Source: Ignatzschineria indica
GTDB taxonomy: Bacteria; Pseudomonadota; Gammaproteobacteria; Cardiobacteriales; Wohlfahrtiimonadaceae
Assembly: GCF_003121925.1 (NCBI RefSeq)
Contig: NZ_QEWR01000002.1
Span: forward strand, 620,001-684,000
Direction of reading: 5' to 3'
DNA length: 64,000 nt
Part shown: one piece after another, positions 28,457 through 36,557 of the stretch
Position numbering within the stretch: position 1 is the first letter of the stretch
Layout of the letters: every line of letters starts with the position of its first letter
Made by a program: the position numbers and the translations under genes
Notes under the pieces: model-generated
Seen by the model: the letters and a program-made list of their open reading frames with translations, nothing else
The model's database searches: none
What the model was told of the DNA's origin: nothing

Positions 28457-29332
28457 ATGATTAATGAATTAAAAGCCTATATGCAAGAGCATAAACTCAG
28501 CCAACGCCAAGTATCTGCTCAATTAGATGTATCACCATCGGTAGTGAATCAATATCTCAAAGGTAACTATCCTGGCGATATCAAAAACCTTGAAAGCAGT
28601 ATCCGCGCATTACTGCAACGTGTTGAAGAGAAAGTATTAGATCGTCATACCTTCCCTTACGTGCCAACGCCTAAATCACGCCGAGCCTTAGATGTGATCC
28701 GTTATGCGCATCTTGAGAATGATATTTCACTCATTACGGGTGCTGCGGGACTCGGTAAAACTCAAACACTTAAAGAGTATGTCCGCCAAGAGAAGAATGT
28801 GATCTTTATCGAGACTGAACCGACCTATACCGCGAAAGTCCTACTTCGGGAGATCTGTATCAGATTGAACTTATCAGAGAAAGGATCTCTGCACGATATG
28901 AGCCAAGCGATTATTGAGCGCCTTAAAGGCACGGGTCGTTTAATCATTATTGATGAAGCGGAATATCTACCATATCGAGCGCTTGAGACTCTTAGAAGAA
29001 TTCACGATAAGGCTGGCGTTGGGTTAGTGCTTGCAGGTCTTCCAAGATTATTAATGAATATGCGTGGCCGTAATAGTGAACATGCTCAGCTTTATAGCCG
29101 TGTTGGTTTTCACTACTCAATGGGAGATCGCTTAGAGAAAGAAGATATCTATGCACTGGCGGAGGCTACGCTCAACACCGATGAGTTTAATGGGCTGCTC
29201 TTTGAGAAATGTGGCGCTAATGCTCGCCGTCTCAATAAGTTACTCCGCGGTGCTATTCGCACTGCTGAAATCAATGATCGTCCGATTGATCAAAATATCA
29301 TTACCCAATTTTCTGAAATGCTTGTTCACTAA
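28457..29332 (+). CDS. MuB-type AAA+ target-DNA activator ATPase
   Basis: A 291-aa ATPase. An N-terminal HTH (about 8-40, LSQRQVSAQLDVSPSVVNQYLKG) is followed by an AAA+ domain with Walker A GAAGLGKT (about 95-102) and Walker B LIIIDEAEYL. MuB polymerises on target DNA, delivers it to MuA and gives target immunity. Size and domain order match the family. It lies 9 bp after muA with a good AGGAG site. Confidence 0.95.
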   Translation: MINELKAYMQEHKLSQRQVSAQLDVSPSVVNQYLKGNYPGDIKNLESSIRALLQRVEEKVLDRHTFPYVPTPKSRRALDVIRYAHLENDISLITGAAGLGKTQTLKEYVRQEKNVIFIETEPTYTAKVLLREICIRLNLSEKGSLHDMSQAIIERLKGTGRLIIIDEAEYLPYRALETLRRIHDKAGVGLVLAGLPRLLMNMRGRNSEHAQLYSRVGFHYSMGDRLEKEDIYALAEATLNTDEFNGLLFEKCGANARRLNKLLRGAIRTAEINDRPIDQNIITQFSEMLVH

Positions 29333-29342
29333 GGAGCTAATT

Positions 29343-29633
29343 ATGTCTAAATCAACTCAACACTTTTTGAATGAAACAAAGAATCTCTTTTCAACACTGC
29401 ATAGGCTTCAATCTGCCGGAATTTCTGTAATTGATGTTTCCTTAACGGATCATGAGATCAAGATTGAACGCCCAACCTCAGAGCAGATGATGCAGTTGCG
29501 TTACGGCGTAGCTCATCGAGATGATTTGCGTAATGAGCTCTTTATCTCGATGAATGGTTTCAAAATCACTTGGAAGCAATCTGCCCCTATTAGAGAGATT
29601 AAGCCAAAGCGTAAAGTTTGGGGGTTTGTATGA
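29343..29633 (+). CDS. Early-region hypothetical protein (96 aa)
   Basis: A 96-aa soluble-looking protein starting MSKSTQHFLNETKNLF with AAGGAG upstream. It has an amphipathic N-terminal helix and a basic C-terminus (IREIKPKRKVWGFV). I do not recognise the family. It belongs to the early transcript between muB and gemA, a place where Mu-like phages carry small replication or host-interaction genes. Its stop overlaps the next start by ATGA. A longer in-frame extension to 29151 overlaps muB and is rejected. Confidence 0.7.
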   Translation: MSKSTQHFLNETKNLFSTLHRLQSAGISVIDVSLTDHEIKIERPTSEQMMQLRYGVAHRDDLRNELFISMNGFKITWKQSAPIREIKPKRKVWGFV

Positions 29634-29857
29634 GTATGCAGATTGAAAAAGAGTTAGTGAGATATCAAGACGATAGCTTTACGAAAGAGCTCAATATTAT
29701 TTGTGATGTGATCCCTCAAGTTCGAGGGATCGCAAATCAAGTCCATAAAATCGTTAAGGTGCAGTTGGGCTATCACTTATATAGCAAAGAGGATGTGAAG
29801 TTAGCTTCGGTGAGTATGAATAAAATCTCTTCTCACCTTGGATCATGGAGGTATTAG
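29630..29857 (+). CDS. Early-region hypothetical protein (75 aa)
   Basis: A 75-aa protein starting MSMQIEKELVRYQDDSF, translationally coupled to the preceding gene by an ATGA overlap. Mostly helical by eye, no Cys cluster, no membrane segment. Family unknown. It abuts the next gene (stop at 29857, next ATG at 29858), supporting a compact early operon. Confidence 0.65.
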   Translation: MSMQIEKELVRYQDDSFTKELNIICDVIPQVRGIANQVHKIVKVQLGYHLYSKEDVKLASVSMNKISSHLGSWRY

Positions 29858-30109
29858 ATGTTTGCAGTATTTAAAAGAAATAGTGATCGTAACCAACCTA
29901 TCAGCCCAATCTATGCGAATTTTAGTACCGCTTTGGAGTATAAACATTATCTTAGCCCTAAAACGCAAGATCATCATGTTGTTAAGCAGATGTGCGGTAA
30001 TGCCGGCTGGTGTGACTGTGAGAAGGCTTGTGTGATCTGCGGCACTGTTTCGCACAAGCTTCTCTGTTCAATGCCTTGCTATGAAATTTACAAGGAGGAA
30101 GGACGATGA
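29858..30109 (+). CDS. Cys-rich early protein, possible metal-binding (83 aa)
   Basis: An 83-aa protein with seven Cys and a His in its second half (CGNAGWCDCEKACVICG, then KLLCSMPCYEIY), suggesting a zinc-binding fold. Start at 29858 with GGAGG upstream. The last bases overlap the gemA ATG. The family is not recognised; a regulatory or nucleic-acid-binding role would fit but is inference. Confidence 0.65.
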   Translation: MFAVFKRNSDRNQPISPIYANFSTALEYKHYLSPKTQDHHVVKQMCGNAGWCDCEKACVICGTVSHKLLCSMPCYEIYKEEGR

Positions 30110-30510
30110 ATAAAGCAGATCGTAATAAGCGAATAGCTCGAATCAAGATTATGCAAAGTAAGATCTTAGGGCTCTCTGATCGTGATAACTATGAAGCATT
30201 TCTCTACCGCTTAACCCAGAAGCGCTCTACGACTGAGATGACCAAAGAGGAACAGCTATTAGTGATCAAAGAGATGGATAAGCTAATGTTCCAAGAGAAT
30301 GACCGCGCCAGAAAGGCATTAAAACCGATGTTCCGTAAGCTCTATGCGATTCTCAAGGAGCAAAACCTCACTTGGAACTATATTAACGGAATGGCAAAGC
30401 AGATGTTTGGTGTTGATCGTGCAAATTGGCTCTCACATGATCAACTTCACCGATTAGTTGCAGCACTCCAAACCCATGCAAACCGGAAGAACAACAGGAA
30501 GGAGATCTAA
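30106..30510 (+). CDS. gemA: GemA / gp16-family regulatory protein (DUF1018)
   Basis: A 134-aa protein of the Mu gp16 (GemA, DUF1018) family. It starts with a basic helix (NKADRNKRIARIKIMQSKILGLSDRDNYEAFLY) and contains the conserved LTWNYINGMAKQMFGVDRANWLSHDQLHRLVAAL end. In Mu, GemA alters host gene expression and DNA topology. It lies just upstream of the Mor-like gene, as in Mu-like phages. Confidence 0.85.
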   Translation: MNKADRNKRIARIKIMQSKILGLSDRDNYEAFLYRLTQKRSTTEMTKEEQLLVIKEMDKLMFQENDRARKALKPMFRKLYAILKEQNLTWNYINGMAKQMFGVDRANWLSHDQLHRLVAALQTHANRKNNRKEI

Positions 30511-30511
30511 G

Positions 30512-31225
30512 ATGGAACGATTAAAGTTACTACCAAGAACGACGCAGATGATTATTGACACGGTCGGCATTAAATTAACGCTAGAATTAGTGAGAGAATT
30601 TGGTGGTTCAAGCTTTGCAGTGCCGTCCGAACACTTAAGTGGCTCTGTCTATCAGGCTTTAAAACATATTCTTGGCAATCAAACAAGACCTCTCATGGAG
30701 GTCTTCCGAGGGCAAGATCTCATTATTCCCAGTGATCTCGATGAGATTGAATCTGCTTATTTAGAACGCTTAACCCAAAGTGAGCAATTCTATGATGAGA
30801 TCAGCAAATATAGCGAGATCTTGCCGGAGTCGGGAAAAGAACTGGTTGAAGTTATTGGGATGAGAAATGCCATTGAAGTCATTAAGAAATATGGTGGCAA
30901 CACAATGCTCATCACGAATGCTAAAGATAGCTACGCTTACCAAGATCTGCGCTCCATATTAGATAAATCTACGGTTGAGAAAATCGTACAGCACTATCAA
31001 GGCACCAGACTCTATATCCCCCGCTGTTTTGAGGCGATGGTTAAAATCCGCAATGTGGAGTTTTGGAAAGCCGTTGAGAAGTTAATTATCGATCTCGGCA
31101 TCAGCCAAGAGAGAGCGATTTTCCTACTTGGCCCTCGCTTTGGAATCACATACCGGCAAGCATTCAATATTAAGAAAGAGATGAATGCAGAACGGGAAGC
31201 TAGCAAACAACAAGCATTGATTTAG
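30512..31225 (+). CDS. Mor-like middle transcription activator with repeated dimerisation motifs
   Basis: A 237-aa protein, about twice the length of Mu Mor (129 aa). The C-terminal part matches the Mor/C pattern: a QGTRLYIPRC beta segment followed by an HTH (LGISQERAIFLLGPRFGITYRQAFNIKKEMN). Similar beta segments occur earlier: FGGSSFAVPSEHL (about 30), RGQDLIIPSDLDE (about 68) and YGGNTMLITNAKD (about 130). The protein thus looks like a tandem duplication of the Mor N-terminal unit with one HTH. Position after gemA and before the lysis and head genes fits an activator of middle/late promoters. The start at 30512 has AGGAAGGAG upstream. Confidence 0.65.
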   Translation: MERLKLLPRTTQMIIDTVGIKLTLELVREFGGSSFAVPSEHLSGSVYQALKHILGNQTRPLMEVFRGQDLIIPSDLDEIESAYLERLTQSEQFYDEISKYSEILPESGKELVEVIGMRNAIEVIKKYGGNTMLITNAKDSYAYQDLRSILDKSTVEKIVQHYQGTRLYIPRCFEAMVKIRNVEFWKAVEKLIIDLGISQERAIFLLGPRFGITYRQAFNIKKEMNAEREASKQQALI

Positions 31226-31236
31226 GAGATCTGAAA

Positions 31237-31470
31237 GTGAAGATACAGATTATAAAAAAAGGTGATCCTGAGTTTAAAGATGTACTATCTTTATCCCTTA
31301 AAAATAAAAGACATCATTTAGAAAAGTGGACACGAGAGATGATAACTGGAGAGATAAAGCGAACCAGGAAGGAATGTGTCGAACTGAGATTAGAAAAAGG
31401 TAAAGGAATTTCTTTTATTGATAAAGATGGAAATATCATCAAAATCTTTGGAAAGCCTGAGCAGGAGTAA
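31237..31470 (+). CDS. Hypothetical protein (77 aa)
   Basis: A 77-aa basic protein starting at GTG 31237 with TAGGAGAT upstream. It has a Lys/Arg-rich centre (KRTRKECVELRLEKGKG) and ends IIKIFGKPEQE. Family unknown. Its AT content is higher than the preceding genes, suggesting later acquisition together with the next gene. Confidence 0.5.
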   Translation: MKIQIIKKGDPEFKDVLSLSLKNKRHHLEKWTREMITGEIKRTRKECVELRLEKGKGISFIDKDGNIIKIFGKPEQE

Positions 31471-31474
31471 GATT

Positions 31475-31861
31475 ATGAAGATAATAAATCTTGATCCTAA
31501 AGAAAATCTAGATCGTCCTGTATTTAAGATTATCAATAATAGCCCCTGTCAGCATAAGCATATCGTAGTTGATGCTGAAAATAGATCTATCTCGTGTGGT
31601 CAATGTAGTGCTGTATTAGATGCTTTTGATGTCCTTTTACAACTATCAGATAAAGAAAGCATGATTAGAAAAGAGATAGATACAACCAACAATAAGTTAA
31701 AAATGCTTAAAAAACATCATGGAGCATTGCAAAAAGTATTAAAAAAAAGAGTGCGATATAGATGTACTCATTGTAAAAAATATAGTGAAGCTATCGGTCA
31801 TGAAGGATGGGATGGTAATATTTCTAAAGTTATATTTGAACCGGTATTTGATCAATCGTAA
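31475..31861 (+). CDS. Hypothetical zinc-ribbon-like protein (128 aa)
   Basis: A 128-aa protein with Cys/His pairs CQHKH and CGQC near residues 25-45, a central charged coiled coil (about 60-95) and a CTHC pair near residue 100. This arrangement suggests zinc binding. AT-rich compared with neighbouring phage genes. It is the last gene before the terminator that precedes the endolysin, so it could be cargo at the early/late junction. Family not recognised. Confidence 0.6.
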   Translation: MKIINLDPKENLDRPVFKIINNSPCQHKHIVVDAENRSISCGQCSAVLDAFDVLLQLSDKESMIRKEIDTTNNKLKMLKKHHGALQKVLKKRVRYRCTHCKKYSEAIGHEGWDGNISKVIFEPVFDQS

Positions 31862-31910
31862 TACTGAAACCTAACATCCTAAATAACCTGTAGCTGAAAG
31901 CTACCATTGA

Positions 31911-31938
31911 CCTCATCAATAACAGATGAGGTTTTTTT
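31911..31938 (+). terminator. Intrinsic terminator abutting the endolysin start
   Basis: A 7-bp stem (CCTCATC at 31911-31917, GATGAGG at 31925-31931) plus seven T bases; the endolysin ATG follows immediately at 31939. The only Shine-Dalgarno-like sequence for that ATG is the GATGAGG of the stem's 3' arm, so hairpin folding could hide it. Confidence 0.8.
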
Positions 31939-32469
31939 ATGTCTAAAGAAAAGTATCCAGCGCAGTTCCTTGCGTACACCAATATTATCATTGACCACTT
32001 AGAAGGTGGCTTTGTTAATCATCCATCAGATCCCGGTGGTGCAACCAATTACGGCATTACAGAACGTGTAGCCCGAGCGAATGGCTATACCGGGCATATG
32101 CGTGATCTCCCTCGTGATACTGCTATCGCCATCTATTTCAAAGATTATTGGGATGGCAAGCTGATGAATCACATTAAGAATCATGTGGCATTCCATCTCT
32201 ATGATTGCTCTATCAATTCTGGCTATTCCCGTGCAATTAAGCTTCTACAGCGTGCTGTAGGCGTTACCGAAGATGGTGCGATTGGAGCGAATACCATCAA
32301 TGCGATCAGCCGTTATACCGAAAGTGAGCTAATCCTCCGTTTCAACATTGTGCGAATGCACTTCTACGGCACTTTAAAGCACTTCAACACATTTGGCCGT
32401 GGCTGGATGAATCGCTTATTGCTCTTATCAAACATCAACTGGAAATTGGAGACCGATAAATATGAATAA
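31939..32469 (+). CDS. Endolysin, GH108-type N-acetylmuramidase
   Basis: A 176-aa peptidoglycan hydrolase of the glycosyl hydrolase 108 family with a C-terminal peptidoglycan-binding-3 part. The catalytic Glu is expected at E22 in LEGGFVNHPSDPGGATNYGIT. The helical half contains LLQRAVGVTEDGAIGANTINAI. No signal peptide is evident, so a holin should release it. It opens the lysis cassette. The ATG comes directly after a terminator. Confidence 0.92.
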   Translation: MSKEKYPAQFLAYTNIIIDHLEGGFVNHPSDPGGATNYGITERVARANGYTGHMRDLPRDTAIAIYFKDYWDGKLMNHIKNHVAFHLYDCSINSGYSRAIKLLQRAVGVTEDGAIGANTINAISRYTESELILRFNIVRMHFYGTLKHFNTFGRGWMNRLLLLSNINWKLETDKYE

Positions 32470-32671
32470 GATTATTAATACCATTGCGCTGATCTTTGTG
32501 ATTACTGTGATTGCCGCTTGCCAACCTCAACCCATTTATGAAGAGCCTGGCAATGAAGATGTCTTCTCTTGTGATACGTGGGAGCCTGAACTCGCACACC
32601 CTGATGATAGCCGGCAAGAGCTATACTATAAATTATCAAGAAATACTGCAATGCAGCGTTTATGTGAGTAA
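32462..32671 (+). CDS. Small lipoprotein in the lysis cassette (69 aa)
   Basis: A 69-aa protein with a lipoprotein signal (MNKIINTIALIFVITVIAAC, cysteine at 20). A short acidic/Pro-containing mature part with three further Cys follows. It overlaps the endolysin stop by 8 bp. Its role is unknown. It could be an accessory lysis or envelope-exclusion factor, since a separate o-spanin gene lies further downstream. Confidence 0.7.
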   Translation: MNKIINTIALIFVITVIAACQPQPIYEEPGNEDVFSCDTWEPELAHPDDSRQELYYKLSRNTAMQRLCE

Positions 32672-32684
32672 GCAGGAGGAAGTG

Positions 32685-32918
32685 ATGAAGAATCTATTAC
32701 GCGAGATTATGAGCAACGATGATGGGCGTTATAGCACAACGAATTTTATCCAAGTGATCTCTATTATCGTGCTGACTATCGGCTTTCTCTATGCCGTGAT
32801 TACACAGAACGCCATTGCTTCAGAGATCGCGCTTTTCTTAGCGGGTATCGCTGTAGCAACGCCGGCATCTAAGGGATGGATTACACATAGACGTGGTGAG
32901 AATAATGAACACGATTAG
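32685..32918 (+). CDS. Putative holin (77 aa)
   Basis: A 77-aa protein with two hydrophobic helices (about 22-41 and 46-63) flanked by charged ends (MKNLLREIMSNDDGRYS and WITHRRGENNEHD), typical of class II holins. A perfect AGGAGGA site precedes the ATG at 32685. It sits between endolysin and spanin genes, which supports the holin role; no family was recognised. Confidence 0.65.
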   Translation: MKNLLREIMSNDDGRYSTTNFIQVISIIVLTIGFLYAVITQNAIASEIALFLAGIAVATPASKGWITHRRGENNEHD

Positions 32919-33165
32919 CTTTATCTCAATGATCACAGTTATCGCTAGTTTAACGGTTGCCATCTTCTATCAAGTGAAGTTTAAACAGCGTTTAAAAGAG
33001 GAATTAAAAGCCGTTAAAAAAGAGAGAGATGATCTTATTTTAGGATTTAAAAGGATGCAACAAAATGCGAAAAAGTACCGCGTTATTAAAGAGGATGCTT
33101 TTCATTGTGATGTTGATGAGCTTCTTAAGCGCATGCGCGACAAAGGTGAAGTATATCCCGAGTGA
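32905..33165 (+). CDS. Inner-membrane spanin (Rz-like, DUF2681-like)
   Basis: An 86-aa protein with an N-terminal membrane anchor (about 4-24) and a charged coiled coil (KFKQRLKEELKAVKKERDD), the layout of i-spanins. It resembles DUF2681 proteins of Haemophilus Mu-like prophages. It overlaps the holin by 14 bp and contains the start of the o-spanin gene in another frame. With the o-spanin it would fuse inner and outer membranes at lysis. Confidence 0.75.
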   Translation: MNTISFISMITVIASLTVAIFYQVKFKQRLKEELKAVKKERDDLILGFKRMQQNAKKYRVIKEDAFHCDVDELLKRMRDKGEVYPE

Positions 33166-33292
33166 TGTGGGCTTATGTTTAGATCCCCCAAAGATGAAGG
33201 TTCGGGAAACCACCGAGCCTCTCCTCATTCAAAATGCCTTCCTGGTTAATCGCTGGATTGATCTGATATGTGCGGAGGAGACAGATGGATAA
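33065..33292 (+). CDS. Outer-membrane spanin lipoprotein (Rz1-like), partly nested in the i-spanin gene
   Basis: A 75-aa lipoprotein read in a different frame from the i-spanin, overlapping its last 101 bp. The signal ends in a lipobox LSAC (Cys near residue 24), followed by a short mature part ending LVNRWIDLICAEETDG. Overlapping Rz/Rz1 pairs are a hallmark of spanins, which supports both calls. Confidence 0.75.
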   Translation: MRKSTALLKRMLFIVMLMSFLSACATKVKYIPSDVGLCLDPPKMKVRETTEPLLIQNAFLVNRWIDLICAEETDG

Positions 33293-33422
33293 GCAAAAAT
33301 GCCCAGCATGTGGAAAAGATCTCTTTATTAACTTCTACACTGAAGAATCAGGAGATCTCTGTATATTCTGCTTTGTAAAATCAAAGCACACAGATAATAA
33401 GGAGGCACCTAATGACCTTTGA
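33285..33422 (+). CDS. Small zinc-ribbon protein (45 aa)
   Basis: A 45-codon ORF missed by length cut-offs. It starts MDKQKCPACGKDLF and has CxxC-16-CxxC (CPAC ... CIFC), a DksA/TraR-like or generic zinc-ribbon spacing. The ATG at 33285 overlaps the o-spanin end, and its stop overlaps the start of the following gene (33412). Compact overlap on both sides with GGAGG upstream argues it is real. Confidence 0.6.
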   Translation: MDKQKCPACGKDLFINFYTEESGDLCIFCFVKSKHTDNKEAPNDL

Positions 33423-33687
33423 ATTAGCGTTTAATATTGCGCTAGGTCTTATCTCTACGCTCTTTGGTTTTCTCATTAAGACCCATTCCGAGCGATTAAA
33501 AGAAGAGAGAGCCGACCTTGCAAAGCTTCGAGAAGATACACAGAAGGAATTAACACAGATCAAAGTGAACTATATCCAAAAAGCCGATTCACTTAGAAAT
33601 TACGATCTGCTCTCAGATCAACTCACCAATATCACTAATAAGATCGATAAGCTTGCAGAAAAGCTCGATCAAAAAGTGGATAAATAA
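33412..33687 (+). CDS. DUF2730-like membrane/coiled-coil protein (91 aa)
   Basis: A 91-aa protein with one N-terminal membrane segment (about 4-22) and a long charged coiled coil (about 28-88). It resembles the DUF2730 proteins found between lysis and terminase genes of Mu-like phages (Mu gp25 region). AAGGAGG precedes the ATG. Function unknown. Confidence 0.6.
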   Translation: MTFELAFNIALGLISTLFGFLIKTHSERLKEERADLAKLREDTQKELTQIKVNYIQKADSLRNYDLLSDQLTNITNKIDKLAEKLDQKVDK

Positions 33688-33707
33688 TGTCGAAATAGGA
33701 GCCCCCC

Positions 33708-33908
33708 ATGAACCAGCACAATCGCGAAGTAACCGATAGAGAGGTATTAGCTCTCTTAATTGATATGAATCAGAAGCTCGACTCTCTGCATGAGAAGACA
33801 GATAAGATCGAGCAGAAAGCGATCACTAAAGGAGCGATTGCTGGCGGTATCTCAGGTGGAATTGTTGCAGCCGGCATTGCAATTATTAAGTCTAAGTTTG
33901 GGCTCTAA
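33708..33908 (+). CDS. Small protein with coiled coil and C-terminal Gly-rich membrane helix (66 aa)
   Basis: A 66-aa protein: a charged helical N-terminus (about 8-40) and a Gly/Ala-rich hydrophobic end (GAIAGGISGGIVAAGIAII) that could span the membrane. TAGGAG upstream. Family not recognised; it lies between the DUF2730-like gene and the packaging genes. Confidence 0.55.
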   Translation: MNQHNREVTDREVLALLIDMNQKLDSLHEKTDKIEQKAITKGAIAGGISGGIVAAGIAIIKSKFGL

Positions 33909-33909
33909 T

Positions 33910-34458
33910 ATGGCACGAAAAAAGAATAGCAGACAGAACTACTCACCCGGCGTTAAAAATGATGTTCGTAAATATTATGTTTTTGAGCAGATGCCGTTAA
34001 CACAAGTAGCAGCAATGAAAGGCATGCCACCCGTTGCCACACTTTATCGCTGGAAGCGTGAAGCATTAGAAAAAGGTGACGATTGGGATAAGGTTCGTAA
34101 TGCCCATCTAGTTGCCGGCAAAGGTGCGGATAATGTGGCAAGTATCGGCCTTACTTCTCTGATGATTCTTTTAAAGTCTACGATTGATCGTGTCAATGCC
34201 ACGGATGAAGAAGGAAACCCGCTCTTAGATCCGCTTGATGCTACTAAAGCCATTGCATCCCTCACAGACTCTCTTCATAAAGTCACCGCAGCATCTCGAA
34301 GAATGTTGCCTGAAGTTTCTGAATTAGTGGTTGCGATGAATGTTATCCAAGACTTTGGTCAATTTTTACAAGATAAGCACAAAGATCTATTGCCGGCATT
34401 TGTCGATGTGTTGACAGATTTTGGATATGAGATCCAACAGAAGTATGGGAATAAATAG
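33910..34458 (+). CDS. Mu gp27-like DUF1804 protein, probable terminase small subunit
   Basis: A 182-aa protein of the DUF1804 family. The N-terminal HTH (about 12-55) shows RKYYVFEQMPLTQVAAMKGMPPVATLYRWK, typical of small terminases, and a helical C-terminal half follows. It immediately precedes the large terminase (3 bp gap), as gp27 precedes gp28 in Mu. It probably recognises phage DNA for headful packaging. Confidence 0.8.
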   Translation: MARKKNSRQNYSPGVKNDVRKYYVFEQMPLTQVAAMKGMPPVATLYRWKREALEKGDDWDKVRNAHLVAGKGADNVASIGLTSLMILLKSTIDRVNATDEEGNPLLDPLDATKAIASLTDSLHKVTAASRRMLPEVSELVVAMNVIQDFGQFLQDKHKDLLPAFVDVLTDFGYEIQQKYGNK

Positions 34459-34461
34459 ATT

Positions 34462-36093
34462 ATGCGGAAAGATGATTTCTTAAAAGAGATTCAAGAACTT
34501 GCAATCGCACTTAAGGAGCGTATTGAAGCCGAAGTAGATGGCTTTGATCTCGATCCCGTGGCTCGTAAAGAGCGTATCGATGCCGTCAATGACCCAGTGA
34601 CCGGTTATGAATTCTTTGTGAATAACTACTTTCCGCACTATATCCGTACTCCCTCAAAATCTCGTCTGCATGCAGAGCTTTTTAAGTTATTGCCGGAGAT
34701 GATTGATAGCGAAGAACCTCAGTATTTAGCTCTTGCCGCCCCAAGGGGAGAAGCGAAATCAACAATGGTAACAAGGCTTTTTACTCTTTGGAATATTATT
34801 CGTAATTGCAAAAAGTTTATTGTGATCGTGATGGATAGTATCGATCAAGCTTTTCCTATGCTGGAAGCAATCAAAGCGGAGCTTGAGTTTAACCCCCGTT
34901 TAAAGAGTGACTTCCCTGATGAAGTCGGCAAAGGTCGCGTCTGGCAAGTCGGTACTATTGTGACTGCTAAAGGTATTAAAGTACAAGTAGCCGGATCAGG
35001 AAAGCGTCTTCGTGGTCTTGTGCATGGTGCTTATCGTCCTGATCTTGTGATTGGTGATGATCTTGAGAATGATGAGAATGTGGCTTCCAAAGAGCAACGG
35101 GATAAGCTCCATTCTTGGTTTAATAAAACTCTGATGCCCCTTGGTGAAGTCGGTGGCAAGATCGATTTCGTGATCATCGGTACAATTCTCCATTATGATT
35201 CCCTTTTAAACCGCTTATTATCCAATCCTTTCTGGAAGGCTTACCGCTTTAAATCCCTCATAGAATGGCCTAATAATATGAGCTTATGGGATAAGTGGGA
35301 AGAGATCTATCGCAATGAGGGAGAAGCACCGGCAAAAGCATTCTATGAAGCGCATTATGATGAGATGAATGATGGTGCTGTTCTCTCTTGGCCAGCAAGA
35401 ACCCTCCTGAGCTTAATGATTATTCGAGCGCGCGATGGCCATGATACCTTTGATTCCGAGCAACAAAATGACCCGGTAAGCAGTGAACATGCGCTCTTTA
35501 ATGATGCGATTCAATATTGGAACGACTTGCCGGATGGGCTGGTATATTTTGCATCATGTGATCCATCTCTCGGGAAAGAAGGCCGGCGTAAAGACCCCAG
35601 TGCTATTCTTGCCGGCGGTTATGATCGGGAGACTGGCAAGCTCTACGTTGTTGAAGCAGAGATTAAGAAACGCCTGCCTGATCGTATCATCATGGATGTG
35701 ATTGAGATGCAAAAGCGTCGCCGGCAGATTATCGCTTGGTCTTTTGAAACTGTGCAGTTTCAAGAGTTTTTAATGGCTGAATTAGTAAAAGCGGCCGCAA
35801 AGCAACATATTCACGTGCCGGCAGTCCCTATTAAGCCGACTACCGATAAGATGCTGAGAATTGAAAGCCTTCAGCCCCATATGAAGAACGGCTTTATTCT
35901 CCTCCATCCAAGTCAAACAACCCTTATTACTCAACTGAAGCATTTCCCGATGGCAGATCATGATGATGGCCCAGATGCTCTTCACATGCTCTGGGAGATC
36001 GCACGTAAACGATCGCAGATTTATGAGTTTGAATCTATTGAAAATGGACACATGATTGACTTAGATGATGATAATTCTTTTTTTAATAGGTAA
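34462..36093 (+). CDS. Terminase large subunit (Mu gp28-like)
   Basis: A 543-aa packaging ATPase/nuclease. Walker A-like APRGEAKST at 93-101 and Walker B LVIGDDLEND near 203. The RNase-H-fold nuclease domain has acidic residues in YFASCDPSLG and DHDDGPDALHML. The last 32 residues (EIARKRSQIYEF ... DDDNSFFNR) reappear in diverged form 500 bp downstream as a gene fragment (36590-36682), showing recombination at this end. Otherwise full length. Confidence 0.93.
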   Translation: MRKDDFLKEIQELAIALKERIEAEVDGFDLDPVARKERIDAVNDPVTGYEFFVNNYFPHYIRTPSKSRLHAELFKLLPEMIDSEEPQYLALAAPRGEAKSTMVTRLFTLWNIIRNCKKFIVIVMDSIDQAFPMLEAIKAELEFNPRLKSDFPDEVGKGRVWQVGTIVTAKGIKVQVAGSGKRLRGLVHGAYRPDLVIGDDLENDENVASKEQRDKLHSWFNKTLMPLGEVGGKIDFVIIGTILHYDSLLNRLLSNPFWKAYRFKSLIEWPNNMSLWDKWEEIYRNEGEAPAKAFYEAHYDEMNDGAVLSWPARTLLSLMIIRARDGHDTFDSEQQNDPVSSEHALFNDAIQYWNDLPDGLVYFASCDPSLGKEGRRKDPSAILAGGYDRETGKLYVVEAEIKKRLPDRIIMDVIEMQKRRRQIIAWSFETVQFQEFLMAELVKAAAKQHIHVPAVPIKPTTDKMLRIESLQPHMKNGFILLHPSQTTLITQLKHFPMADHDDGPDALHMLWEIARKRSQIYEFESIENGHMIDLDDDNSFFNR

Positions 36094-36159
36094 AACAATT
36101 GATTATAAAATTATCATCCCCATGATCAAGTTCTAGTTAATTATTTTATAAGGATTGAT

Positions 36160-36516
36160 ATGACTTTTTCTTTTTATGATAAAAATGGGCGAGCATATGC
36201 TTATAGTGATGATGGGGTTCATATTTATACCTATGTAGGCAAGCCAATCGGATATATTCATGATGAATCTATTTATTCTATTTCAGGGAAACATATTGGT
36301 TATTTTAATAAAGGAAGTTTACTTGATGCAAATGGTAATACTTTATTGTTTACCGAAAAATCATCTAGTGGTCCATTAAAGCCAATTAGGCAACTTAAAC
36401 CTATAAAGGGAATTAAACAAATTATGCCAATAAAAGGAATAAGACAAATTAGACCTATTAAACCAATAACTTCTTTAGGGTGGTCAAGTCAGACTCCTGA
36501 AAGTATATTTGAATAA
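36160..36516 (+). CDS. Cargo protein resembling the '4-fold beta flower' family (118 aa)
   Basis: A 118-aa protein. The first 70 residues carry four similar beta motifs of the type 'YVGKPIGYI' / 'ISGKHIGYF' / 'DANGNTLLF', which I associate with the 4-fold beta flower domain. The C-terminal third is a run of PIKGI(K/R)QI-type repeats (about 76-105). AT-rich relative to the flanking terminase and portal genes. It lies between a terminase 3' end and a terminator, and the same [terminase tail + cargo + terminator] pattern recurs next to it. The function is unknown; as prophage cargo it may act on host or competing phages. Confidence 0.6.
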   Translation: MTFSFYDKNGRAYAYSDDGVHIYTYVGKPIGYIHDESIYSISGKHIGYFNKGSLLDANGNTLLFTEKSSSGPLKPIRQLKPIKGIKQIMPIKGIRQIRPIKPITSLGWSSQTPESIFE

Positions 36517-36557
36517 TACCCACTGAAATCCCTTACCCTCACACAGTGAACTGAAGA

